DNA of 64,000 nt from Amborella trichopoda (lineage: Eukaryota; Streptophyta; Magnoliopsida; Amborellales; Amborellaceae): the NCBI RefSeq assembly GCF_000471905.2, contig NW_006497560.1, forward strand, positions 1 to 64,000. The letters are read 5' to 3'. Within the stretch, counting starts at the first letter, position 1, and every line of letters starts with the position of its first letter. The notes below the pieces were generated by a model. It ran no database searches and was not told where the DNA came from. It was given only the letters and a program-made list of their open reading frames with translations. The translations under genes were made by a program, and so were the position numbers. Positions 23,857 to 34,884 of this stretch are shown piece after piece.

Positions 23857-25176
23857 TTAGATGAGTTTGACTGTATGAGATAAGACATAGTGTCTTAATT
23901 TCTGCATAGACCACACAAGTGTGAAGCAATGCTTCTCCACATCCGTGTATCTTATCTCATAGTCGACCATGGTCTTGCTGATGTAGTAGATCGTTTGTTC
24001 TTTTCCATGGTCGTCGTATTGTCCTAACATTGCCCCCAAGGTCTTATCTTTCACAGATATGTATAGGAATAGGGGTTTGTCTAAACTAAGAGGAGTAAGG
24101 ATGGGAGGTTTGGTGATGTACTTCTTGATTTGATCGAATGCTTCTTGGCATTCATTGTCTCATATGAATGGTGTATCCTTCTTAAGGAGCCTATTGAACG
24201 ACGCGCTCTTGTCTTCCAGTTGTGAAATAAAACACCTTGTGGCTTGTATGCGATCTTGAAGTCCATAGTTTTTTTTGATGTTCAGGGGAGAGGGCATTTC
24301 AATGACGGCTCGTATTTTAGATGGGTCCACCTCGATGCCCCTTCTTACTATAAAGCCTAGTAATTTACCGGATTCAACACCAAAAGCACATTTCTATGGA
24401 TTGAGTTTGAGTTGATGTTTTCGGAGTCTTTCGAAAATGGTTCTCAAGTTGGTGAGATGATCAGACCTGGTCTTCGACTTGACCAGAATGTCGTCGACAA
24501 TGTCTTCCATGATTGTATGCATCAATTCGTGAGAGATGCTAGTCATTGTCCGCTGATAAGTTGCCCTTGCATATTTTAGGCCAAAGGGCATGACTTTGTA
24601 CCAGTAAGTTCCCCATTACATTATGAATGAAGTCCTGGATTGGTCTTCTTCTACCCTAGGGATCTGGTTGTAACCCGAGAAGTCGTCCATGAATGAAAAC
24701 ATCTCATGCCCTGCAGTGTTGTCGACCAAGGCATCTATGTTTGGTAATGGAAAATTTTCCTTTGAGCATTCCTTGTTGAGGTCTCGATAGTCAACACACA
24801 CTCGAATCCACTCGTCTTTCTTGGGTATGACCACTATGTTGGCCAACCATTTTGAGTAATCAACGAGAGTAATGAATTTTGCCTTGAGCAATTTTTTGAT
24901 TTCTTCCTTAATTTTGAGCTCAAGGTGGGTCTTTTGACGTCAGAGTTTCTACCTTACAGGCTTTGCCCCTTCGTTGAATATTAGGTGATGTTGCACCAAT
25001 GTGGGATCTAGCCCTAGCATATCATCGTATGACCAGGTGAAGACATCGCGATATTCCTTGAGAAAGGAAATCATATTTTTCCGCTCCTCAGGAGATAGGT
25101 AGGTTCCAATCTTGGTAAACCTTGGGTCCTTCTTAATTCCTAGGTTTACATCGACCGTCTCTTTGATAATATCCAT
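23857..25176 (-). pseudogene. Reverse transcriptase and RNase H of W
   Basis: Minus-strand order: N-terminal block YRDVFTWSYDDMLGLDP (25070); VVIPKKDEWIRVCVDYRDLN; motif A FSFMDDFSGYNQI (about 24690); MPFGLKYARATYQ; catalytic box IVDD (about 24490), where YVDD is usual; SDHLTNLRTIFERLRKH; then RNase H with MLGQYDDHGKEQTIYYISKT and YTDVEKHCFTLVWS (24054-23857). The carboxylates are retained but frames change near 24610, 24390 and 24080. A RT core of about 440 residues is normal for the family. Confidence 0.9.
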
Positions 25177-25981
25177 TGGGTCACCGTCGAACTTTTCTTG
25201 AATTGCTCAACATGGGAAGTGAGTTCCTCAGGTTGAGAGATTTCTTCAGACTCTTGGCTCTCTTGATCTTCGTCTTGGTCGTTGAATTCATCGTTTTGGG
25301 TATTATGCACCGTTATTGAGCTATCTTGTGTGTTTGCCATTTTTGAAAATTCTTTTTCGTTATTATCAATTTTATCATGTTTTAAATTTTCAACGGAGTT
25401 TGAAATGACATAAGAGGTGTCCCTTATGGGACTCGCTAGAGAAATGTTGGGGACTGAATGCACAGGGTGGTTAAATGGCCACCCTGCACGGATCCATTTT
25501 TTGGCACTGGGACATGAAGGTGCCGCTGGTATGCTTCCAGTGATTCTCGAGATAGGAGAGTGATTGATCAGTTCCGTTCCTGGGTTTGAATAGGAAGATG
25601 AGCACACTTGGCTTTGTTAGATCCGATTGTGCACACCTTCAAATCCAGGTCAGCAAAAAGGTCTTCAATTCCTAGTTCTTGTGTGTGCTGAGATGTGGAA
25701 GAAGAATTCCCGACCGTTGGTGAATCAATGATCACCTTTAACCATTTTGAAGGATAGGCATTGAGAGGGTCGAGGCTTTGAATGCCTCTAAATACAAAAC
25801 CCGGATAGCATGAAGGCTTCATCCGGCTTTGAAATAAGGTGAGATAACACTCAAGACCTCTTCGATCCCTGTTTTCAACTTTAGCTTGGAGTGATTTAGA
25901 CATTGCCTCTGTTATGCCTTTCCCTTGACTCTCAAAGCCTTTGCCTAGTTGGAAACCTTGGGAGAAGAACATGTGCCAAGC
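25177..25981 (-). pseudogene. Protease-RT linker of W
   Basis: Two overlapping minus-strand ORFs (25146-25607, 25568-25972) cover the poorly conserved linker. The acidic stretch NDQDEDQESQESEEISQPEE is visible around 25240. Tat elements usually have a long linker of low conservation here. No domain is recognised. Confidence 0.6.
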
Positions 25982-26542
25982 TTAGAGGGACCCGAAACCA
26001 TATCGATTTTGACATTGGATAATGTCATCCATTGATGCAGAAGTTTGCAAAGTTTGGGGAAGAGGGTCGCCAACCGATAGGCATAAGGTGGCACAATCGG
26101 CTTGCTCTAAGGAAGCGAGTGGGATTTCTCCAAGCTGGACCCCTACGGCTAGCTTCTTGTTATGTATATTACAATTATGAAAAGCGAGGGGTTCAGCACA
26201 TACCTTCGCGACGCCATTTTTGGCCGAAAATTTGAGGCATTGATGGAGCATAGAGGAGACTGTGAGGTTTTCATGCAGCCATGGTCTTTCTAGTAGCATG
26301 TTGAATGAAGGTTTTATGTCCAAGACATAAAACTTTATCACTTGGACGGTAGGGCCGATCTTGAGTGTGAGAGACAGTATACCTTCAGCTTGTCGCTTGG
26401 TCCCGTCGCATGCAGCAATAGTTAGCTGGCACGACTCGAAGTCATTTGGGCTTTTGCCTATCTGCTTCACTGTTTTCATAGGGCATATGTTTAAGGATGC
26501 CACATTATCAACAAGCACTCTCCGTATCTCATATCCTTGCAT
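25982..26542 (-). pseudogene. Aspartic protease of W
   Basis: An open frame of 186 codons covers the retropepsin fold. RRVLVDNVASLNICPM is the active-site loop; the usual D-x-G is D-N-V, so the glycine is lost. VLDIKPSFNMLLERPWLHE is the C-terminal block, where LLGRPW is usual and the glycine is Glu. Two invariant glycines replaced in an otherwise open frame point to decay after loss of selection. Confidence 0.85.
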
Positions 26543-28960
26543 AAAACGGTGATATGTAGAGGTTGGACATGAAAGCAGTTGAAACTAAATGGGATGTCAT
26601 TGTCCGTGAACACGATTGATGTTGGTGCCATCAATTGGTTGATCATTCCGCACAACTCCTCTGGTTGTCTGAATGTGTGTCTTAGCGAGAACCCTGTCAA
26701 TCTAGGCTCTGTGTGTCAGTGAATTGGTGAGTAGCCCCAAGATGGAGATTTGAGCGTGGATCTTCTCGAGATGAGTTAGTAGATCGTAGGTGGTCGCAGA
26801 TCCTTGGATTTCTTTACTCGACTCGTGATTTGTGATCCCTGCTGGTTGTCTAGCTTTTGAGGTGTTTCCCATTCTTTCATCGAGAGCATCGGCCATCAAT
26901 TGAATGAGTTTGAACACTCGGCCTCTTCAAGTTAGGGAATCAACCTCACTAGCTTGAAGTTTGATAGGGTTAGCTCTAGCAAGAATAATGGGAGACTTAG
27001 GGGTGTTGGTCCCTTGTTTGGAGGATGATGCCTTTTCATTGGTTCTGACCATGTCAATCTTTAGCATATCATCTTTGCCATATTGGTCCCACTTGGGAAG
27101 GTTATCGAGGTTTGGAGAAGAAGGGCTTCCTCTTAGAATGCTCAAGAGATCTTCTTCGGGATCTTGAAAGTGATGGTCAAAGGCCAATATGAACTGACTA
27201 GAATCCTCTTATTCTTCGTCTCCACTCTCAACCATGTGAATGACAACGTTCTCTTTTGAGTTGTCTTGAGCTCCCAGCTTTTCGGTTGTTATGACCATAT
27301 TTTTAGGGAGAGGATTTGTGAAGATACCCATCTTTTGATTAGGTTCTTCGACGAGTTGATTTCAAGGTGCGACATTGATGTCCCCCCTATTGATTAACCC
27401 TAAATCACCCGTTTCAAATATATGCAATTTTGAGTATCATGAGCATGGTTTTGATGCCATTTGCACCACTTTCTCTTATCAGTGACTTGAAACGATGGTT
27501 CGGATGGTGGCGGGAGGTAAACCATGTTTCTAGCCATGAGTAATTCTAGCACTTTTTCTAATGGGTCTTTGAGAGGAGTAAAATTATCCTCTCACCTTTG
27601 GTTATTATTTTGAGCATTGGCTCAAGGCTGACCCCTTCGGTTTTGGTTCTAATTATTGTGCTGAGTGGCTGAACATTGAGTCAGTCTATTAACAACAATC
27701 TCATTAACTTGACTAAAAGCATTCCCCTTATTGTTGTTTTTGTTCTTATTTTGGGTAGTAGTTATTGGTTTATTATTGGGCTTGGCACTGAGGGGTATCC
27801 CTCTGCCCTTTCATGTCGCGCCACCCTCTCAATCATGGAGTCGAAAGAGTGGGGGATAAGACCTTGGCTGAAGAAGGTCATGTATTCAGGAGTGGCATTC
27901 TCTAAGACTATGGAGATTTTGGCTGGGTCCATAAGTGGAGATTCTATTACTCGCACCGCCGCCTCGTGGAATCAACTGATGTAATCCTTGAAGGATTCTA
28001 TTGGGTTGTGTTTCTCTCCCAGGTAGAGAGGTCTTGGTGTCGACCGGCGGTAGTGAGAGATGCATAGGTTAAATATTTCATCTAGAGTAATGTGTGGTAG
28101 TGCGAACATTGTTCTCCGATGTTAGTTCAAGGCCTCGTCGGTCAATGTTTGTGAAAATATGACCTTCAGTTGGTTAGGCCTGTCTCGCAAAGCTCGAACG
28201 GAGAGGAGGTACGCGTTGACATGAGTGTCTGGATCGCTCTTCCCATTAATCTTGTTTCTAAATGGGACAACAAATCCCAAGGGAAGGTCCTCCATGCCTC
28301 CAAGGGTTGGGGGTAGAATTTCATGCATGCCCATCCTTACGAGCATGTCCTGCATCACTTTTAAGGTGCCTTCTTATTGAGTATTTGATTTTACAGTAGG
28401 CCCACCAGTCGGTGGGTTCCCAAGTGTAGATTTGTAACTTGAGATTTGGGGTACATGTTAGCCTGCATCGGCCTGAGATTGAGGAGCTGCAGTCACTGGG
28501 GCAGTTTGATACATTTGTGCCTGAGGGTCATATTGACCCATAGGTGTCGCCACGGGTTACGAAATGGCATGGTTTGTTGGACCGGGTGAACTAAGGGTAT
28601 CAATTGATGAATCGGCTGACTCGGTTGTGCTAGGGGTTAACCTATACCATTAAGTTGGTTTGAGTTCGACCCTTAAACTGGGGCATGAACAGTTTAACCT
28701 CGGTCAACTAAACTTTTAAGGGTAGCTTGGACACCTATTTCACCTAAGGGTTGATCTATATTGATACCACTGCTTCGCACAATGTTCAGGATATCATGAG
28801 TTGTACTATGGTGGCTCGAGGTTGGGTTAGATCCCCTAGACCTAGGTGGGTCTTGGGTCTGAGATTGCTGCACCTCGGGGTTATCTTGGTTCAAGTTGTG
28901 GGAATTAGCGTTAAATGCTGCATGAATTTCTTCCCGCACTCGACTTCTACTTTGGTTGCT
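26543..28960 (-). pseudogene. gag of W
   Basis: Minus-strand order: N-terminal REEIHAAFNANSHNLN (28930) and a helical region; capsid core with DPDTHVNAYLLSVRAL (28220) and IESFKDYISWFHEAAVRV (27990); zinc-knuckle-like CKWHQNHAHDTQNC (27465-27424); then HIS/SSK-rich linker segments to 26543. Frame breaks occur near 28110, 27600 and 26920. Alignment type: Retrotrans_gag as in other Tat elements. Confidence 0.8.
27424..27465 (-). other. Zinc-knuckle-like motif of W gag
   Basis: CKWHQNHAHDTQNC, C-x2-H-x4-H-x4-C. The second Cys of the classical knuckle is His, as in both family-1 gag knuckles. Confidence 0.7.
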
Positions 28961-29469
28961 TAAAAGCCCCTATGAGACGACGCCCAGTCGGACCCCTTGA
29001 CTATTTAGAGTCTTTCGAGCTGAATTCGCTTTTCGGATCAAACGGATTTCAGGATTATGAGTGGACGCTTAGGACTCAGCCTCTAACTGAAGACCTGGGC
29101 ATTGGATAATGGATTGGCCTGTGGTTTGTTGATAATTGCAAGGGGTTGCAGCAAACGGGTCCCTAAGTTTGGGCAGGTTAGGCCTAGAGTTAGTTGTGGA
29201 GCTCATGGTCACCTTGAGTAACCGAAATGGGTCTAGAATCTAGACTTAGGTAAGATATAAACTCGATGACTTAGGGCAGACCTAGCCTGACTTTAGGAGC
29301 AAGACCTTAACTAAGACCTAAGCTAAGACTAGATTAGAACCTAGACTTGCTAGACTTAATGGGTTTTGGTCCCGACCCTGAACTAGGGTAAGCCTAGTCT
29401 AGCCTTAGAGGCAACTCTATGCTAGGACCTATGTTAGAACCTAGACTAAGATCTAGACTAAATGGATAC

Positions 29470-29910
29470 GAGTCTCGGCTTGGACCAAGAGTGGGTCTAG
29501 GTTCGAACAGGGTGTGAACTTGGTTCGGACCTGAACTGAGCTGGATGCAAGCCTGAGCTTGAACAAAGAGAGTTGTTAAGATTAGACTGAGTATAGACCT
29601 GGATTGCACCAAGGTTGAGCTAGGAATGTGCCCTTGGCTCGGAGCAAAATGGGGCCTAGGTTCGAACCAAGGTGTGAACCTGGTTCAGACATGGGCTAGG
29701 CTTGGTATAAGCTGTACTTAGACCCAGAGAGTTTTGATGATCAGACCAGGTGTGGACCTGGACTAGATCAAAGTTGAACTACGAACGAGCCTTTATCTCG
29801 GACAGAGAGAGGAGCTAGGTTAGGACCTTAGCTATGCTGGGTACAAGCCTGGACATAGACCTAGAGTCTTCAGCTCGGATCAAAAGCGGGTCCGGACTGG
29901 GATCTAAGAT
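29470..29910. repeat. Tandem repeat of about 160 bp, 2.7 copies
   Basis: Unit starts near 29472, 29632 and 29792 share ctcgg, gggtctaggttcgaac, gtgtgaac(c/t)tggttc and agacctgga(c/t)t blocks. Confidence 0.75.
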
Positions 29911-30794
29911 TAACCAACAAAAATTGAGCAAGCAAAGCACATGAAAACTTTTGACCTAATATTATAGGTAGGCTTGGCTTGAGAGAGTGTTCCTAACTAT
30001 TGAAATTCAGCTAGGCTAATATAGGTCCCCACATAGTTCCTGGACTCCTGCTATAGGATGTTCACCAGGTCCTATTATACGCGGAGTTGCTTTAAGGCAA
30101 AACATTACGGTGGGGCGCTCACAGTTAAAGTTACACGAATCCCAACCACTTCGACTCTCAAAGCTAGGTGTCCCTCACGTTGTTAACACAAATTTTGGGG
30201 GTTTGCATAATATTTATTTGTTGGTTTCCCGAGCAATCCCGGTTCGGTGTGTGCTGGAGTGTGTAAAGAAGCACACAATTAAAATAAAGCCAAGCACACA
30301 ATGCGCACAAACAAGAAAGGAAATAAGTGAGCACTCGGTGTTGATCGTTCCTAGCTATGCGCTCTTCGTGGCGAAACTCTCTTGAAGCACATTATAGATG
30401 GAGGGGTAAGCAGCCCATAAGAAGGTGAAGTTCGAACAATGAGACCAGGCACAGTCCTTGCTTAGTCAAGTGTGGCCCGAGTCAAGGGTGACTCCAATAA
30501 GACATTGTTCAAGGAGCTTACAAGCGACCCTCAATATATATATATTTTTTTATCTTTTAAATTTGATGAAAAATAGTTAAATAAGCATGGTGAAAAGCAG
30601 GGAAAACATGGTTTCAGTCAAAATTAACAAACTAAATAAAATAAAAACGTTAGAATAACACAGGCCTATCTGTAGCAAATTATTTTTTTATTTTCTTAAA
30701 AATTTTATTTTAAACCAAAAATTGGTCAACATTGAACCAAAAGGATCTGAAACAGACCAATGGGGTCTCATAATTTTTTGGGGCACTTGCAGTT

Positions 30795-31220
30795 GGGCGA
30801 CACAGGTGGGGTCGCCCGAGTAGCACTACTGGTGTCCCCCTTGTAGGGTGGGCGACACTGCTAGTGTCGCCCAAAAATTATTTTTTTTTATTTTTTATTT
30901 ATTTATTTTATTTTTAATATTGATGAAATAACACTACTTTAAAATTGGAATAATCAAGAAAAAAACATATTTATGATGAAATAAATTAAAACAGAGTAAA
31001 GTAGAGCAATGTAGATAGAACAATAAAATATTTGTTTGGTATTTTTAAAAATTGTATTTTTCTCTGAAATTTTGTGAAAAGTCACAAAAGAGACCCCTAA
31101 AATATATCTGAAAGGATCCAAAAAATTATGAAACTTTTGAATGTGGGCGACACGGGGAGTGTCGCCCTAGATCTAGGCCACACGGTTGGTGTCTCCCAAG
31201 TGGCACTGCTAGTGTCACTC
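30795..31220. repeat. Palindrome clusters 3 and 4 (W leader)
   Basis: Copies at about 30795, 30818, 30850, 31144, 31170 and 31198, including gggcgacactgctagtgtcg and gggcgacacggggagtgtcg. Same motif as in the LTRs and the 3' region. Confidence 0.85.
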
Positions 31221-31353
31221 AGAAAAGACAGGGCTTCGGTGCTTCGTAACCCTGGATCTTGATTACAGTAGATTCTTGGGACTTTTTGTGACTTGAAACA
31301 GTGAAAAACGGTAAATAAAAATTGTATTTTGGTGCTTGGATCAAGCTCGAAGC

Positions 31354-32567
31354 TGTTTACAATGAAAATCTAACAGATCCTCCTATGAAGATCTGTCGAA
31401 TATTAACACCTTAAAGTTATAAAAATGCAGAAAATAAATTGGTAAAGAAAGTAGGATAAAGCGAATTCAGATCTGAGGCCAGATATACCCGGGAATAAAC
31501 AGATCTACTCTCAGATATGTGGCAGAAACAACATGATTCAAGACACTAAAATATGATTTTTAAAGAAAATTAACAGATCAAAATATGTAAAATAGAATCA
31601 AAACAATAAAATATGGAAAAATAAAGAAGAAGAAACAATCCCAAACCAGGCTGGATGGCCCGGGACTCCCGAACCTTCTAGTGCTCACCCGTATCAGCAC
31701 CGATGTCCTCTTTTCCTCTCAGATTCAGATGTTGACCAGCAGATCTCTAGTGTAGAAGGGTTGTTGAACCCTGGAAAATGATTTTTAGAACTAGGGTTGT
31801 TGTGCCCTAGAGATCTAGGCTCTGGGCTTAAGGTTAGGGTTTTAGGAGGCTAGGGTTTCTGAAGCTCTCTTCCCTAAGGTTTTCAGCCTTTTTAGGAGAA
31901 TTCTATCTATCCCCCATTTTTAACTTTTTCTGCCCTTAAGTAGTCATGAAAAAGGGATATACAAGGGCCCAAAACCTGTTGGAAAGGATATACATAACCA
32001 ACAAATCTCAAGTCAAACATATGAAAAAAAAAAAAGGGTATGAATTGGGGGACACTAGCAGTGTCGCCCAAACGAATTTGGTAAAAACCTTTAAAAAAGG
32101 TAAGAAAACACTCACAACAGAAAACATTCAATTTTAGGACGAAATGGTCTTGGCGACCCTAATAGTGTCGCCCAAATCTGTGTCGCCCAATCTAGTGTCA
32201 CCCAAATCTGGGTGACCCACTCGGTCGCCCAATCTAGGCTAGGTGACACGGCTAATGTCGCCCAACCCAAAATTTCTCCAAATTGAGATTTTTCTTTCCT
32301 AGTGTATTCCTCCGCCTCTTGTGAAGCTACCAGAAAACATTTAGGTCAAAACATATTTTTGCTATTTTTAATGACGTTTTTTGTTAAAACAGGGCATTTA
32401 CAGAAATCTGGGTCAAAATAGGGTTTCTACAGCGTTTCGGGTAGGCGAACTAGTTCTGGGACATCGGGTAGGCAGTGTGAACTATGAATTTTGAGTTTAC
32501 TAGTATAATGTGGTCCAAAGGGTTGAGATACCATGGAATTTACCCTATTTAAAATGGGGTGTCTACA
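31354..32567 (-). repeat. 5' LTR of W
   Basis: 1214 bp. Carries palindrome copies at about 32048-32256, several of them reduced to half-sites. Flanked on the right by target duplication gatcg (32568-32572) and the resumed E3 LTR. Confidence 0.9.
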
Positions 32568-34862
32568 GATCGTGATGGCATGCTCGGTGCACTACATTGA
32601 AGAAATCACGAAAAAACATCAAGCAACGAGCGCACTATTGATTCGAAGCTATCAAGATTCATGCAAATTTTGAGTCACATGATCGTGACCTAAAAATGCG
32701 ATCTATGGCTCGAAGTCGGTATCAAATCAATCGCCATGCTAAGCCCTATAAGAAAACAATCATCTTTCGATCAAACGGGCATCAGAGCAACCCCGGATCA
32801 GTCATCTCGGGCAATAGCAAGGACTGTTATGAATTTCACACATTGTTGGGCAGGGGCAAAGTAGTCCTTTTACACGCAATTTTAGAACTTCTTTTAATTC
32901 AATTAAATTGTATTTATCATCAATTTAGGTAGTTTTTTTGGCATACACCTATGTTTAGGCCCAATTCTATAGAAACATGTTAAACCTAATTGTAGAAAGA
33001 GCCTTCGATCATTCAATGAAGGTTTCAATTCTTGCTTAAGTTCGTGGGTGCGTCTTGAAGAGACAGAGTTGAGAGAGAAAGAAAGGGCTGGTACCCCTGG
33101 ATAAGGTAACTTTTCTCTCAACTCTATCTCTCTTTCTCTCTCATCTCGCTCTCCTCTTTTCTCTCACATCTGTATCTCTCTCCTCTTTTCTCTCTCATAT
33201 TTATCTCTTTCTCTGTCGTTTTGTCTCTACTCTTTCTCTCTTCTGTCTCTATCTCTCTCTTTCCGTCTCCTTCCCTTAGCTCTATCGCTCTCTCTCTTCA
33301 TCCTCTAGTTTATCACTTTTCTCTTTCCCTGCACTTATCTCTTTTATCTATTCATGCATGGCAGACTCATCGTTTGGTGCGATGTCTTCCTGCTTCTGAG
33401 ATATGAACAATGAGCCCGGTCTTAGCTTGAGTGGCGGACCGAGCCTCTGTCAAAGTTCCCTTTTCTCTTCTGTCCCAGCCGGCAGAAGCATATCGCCGCC
33501 TGTGCTTTCTCTCTCTTTCCTCTCTTCTGTCATAGCCGGTGGAAGCATATCGCCGCCTGTGATTTCTCTCTCTTTCCTCTCTTATGTCATAGACGGTGGA
33601 AGCATATCGCCGCTTGTGCTTTCTCTCTTTCCACTCTTCTGTCATAGCCGGTGGAAGCATATCACCGTTTGTACTTTCTCTATCTTTCCTCTCTTCTGTC
33701 ACAGCCAATGGAGGCATATCATTGCATGTGCGTTCTCTCTCACTCCTCTCTTCTGTCACAGCCGGCAGAGGCATATCACCGCCTGTGCTTTCTCTCTCAC
33801 TGCTCTCTTTTGTCACAGTCGGTGGAAGCACATCTTCACCTATGTATTCTCTCTCTTCTCCTTTCTGCCACAGCCAACAGAAGCCTATCACCGCCTGTGT
33901 TCTTTCTATTTCCTCTCTTTTCTGTCACAGTCAGCAGAAACACATCACCCCTGTGCTTTTTCTGTATTTTTCTCTTGACACAGACGACGGGAGACTATCG
34001 CCGTCTGAGTTTCTCCATCCCCATCTCATTGTCGTCTGTGACCTCCTTCCTCTTCTTTCTCTCTCTTTACTTCTTCCCCATGCTTCTCCTTCGCTTCTTC
34101 CTCTCCCTCTTTCTTTACCCTCTGTCCTCTCCCAAGCTCTTCTTCTTCTTTCTCTCTCTCCCTTTCCTTCTATTCTTCCCTCACTGTCTTCTCTCTCACC
34201 TATCTTTCTTTTCTTTCCATCTTCTTATTTTTCTTCTCCATCGTTTCTTCTCTCTCTCCTTTTGTTCTCTTATTCTTTCATTTGATCAAAGGGGGATTGA
34301 AACTAGCCACTGTGTCAAGCTAGTCGGTATTGGTACTGTCGTCTAATAGTGATTCTGATGTGTCGATCTGAGTTACCGTGCTCATTTTATTGCCACGCTT
34401 GGTCAATTACCTACTAGTTTAGTCATTGTGTCGATCTCACTGCCTGGTCAAATTCTTCTTATCACAATCTTAATTATCTCATTCTTCTCTTCTTCATTTT
34501 GAATGTGCACGTCTGGGTACGTTCAACCAAAGGCAAGGTGGGGTCTCTTGATCCACTCGTCTTCTAACATTTTCCATGTGTGTGTGATTACAGAAACAGG
34601 AGAATATAGGCCAAGGGAGGCGAATCCGAACCAGTTGTATGACTAGGGGGCTTTCTTCGTAATTTAAGAGGGTGCCCATGCGAGTCAGCCCGAGTTAGTC
34701 CTAAACGCACCTTAAATATCTCTCTCATGGGTTGGTACATCTGCCCTTGTTTTTTAGCAAGGTTCCTGAGAGAGCGATCTCATGTCCCGGGTTCTCCCGA
34801 AACCTGAGACACATGCCGTCCAATCATCTAGATCTGGAGGACAAGATCAAGGAACCTATCTA
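32568..34862 (+). repeat. 5' LTR of E3, right part
   Basis: Resumes with gatcgtgatggcatgctc, matching 2966 onward of E1. The TATA region is decayed (ctatagaaac, about 32970). After it come a CT-rich leader and the 57-bp repeat, then U5-like sequence (gctttcttcgtaatttaaga) matching 4630-4843 of E1. The LTR ends at ggaacctatcta, aligned to CACCTAACCA in E1. Confidence 0.8.
33478..33970. repeat. 57-bp tandem repeat in the E3 LTR, about 8-9 copies
   Basis: Units start gccggtggaagcatatcgcc and end in a CT-rich tract; exact 57-bp steps at 33478, 33535 and 33592, then slightly variable. The multiple-of-three length keeps three plus-strand frames open (33403-33978, 33596-34285, 33651-34346), giving low-complexity Ser/Leu/Phe peptides I do not regard as genes. 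Confidence 0.9.
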
Positions 34863-34864
34863 GC

Positions 34865-34884
34865 TTGGTGACTCCGCTCGGGAC
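34865..34884 (+). other. Primer-binding-site candidate of E3
   Basis: TTGGTGACTCCGCTCGGGAC starts two bases after the LTR end and contains the TGG expected opposite a tRNA CCA end. I do not name the tRNA. This site is absent after the LTRs at 4843, 45937 and 55575. Confidence 0.6.

Larger units (their letters stand above)
28961..31353 (-). other. 5' leader of W
   Basis: About 2.4 kb between the 5' LTR and gag with no supported gene. Contains the 160-bp tandem repeat (29470-29910), an AT-rich tract near 30535-30720, and palindrome clusters at 30795-30875 and 31144-31220. The bases directly after the LTR (minus strand gcttcgagcttgatcc) do not begin with TGG, and I could not assign a primer tRNA. 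Confidence 0.6.
18206..32567 (-). mobile_element. W: nearly complete Tat-lineage Ty3/gypsy element nested in the E3 LTR
   Basis: 14.36 kb with two LTRs (18206-19434 and 31354-32567) that begin TGTAGACACC and end TGTAAACA when read on the minus strand, a polypurine tract, and 5-bp target duplications. Minus-strand order: leader with 160-bp repeats, gag, protease, RT, RNase H, second RNase H, integrase, long 3' region. The domain order, dual RNase H and large size fit Tat. Stops and frameshifts in every domain and LTRs that look only about four-fifths identical show an old, dead insertion. It postdates E3, since it splits the E3 LTR. Confidence 0.9.

Noticed and set aside
33403..34346. Three long plus-strand ORFs (191, 229, 231 codons) and a 174-codon minus-strand ORF (33367-33891)
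   Set aside because: They overlap in several frames over a CT-rich 57-bp tandem repeat; the peptides are low-complexity copies of the repeat inside an LTR.
34865..34884. Assignment of the primer tRNA
   Set aside because: The site begins with TGG as expected, but I could not match it confidently to a particular tRNA from memory.
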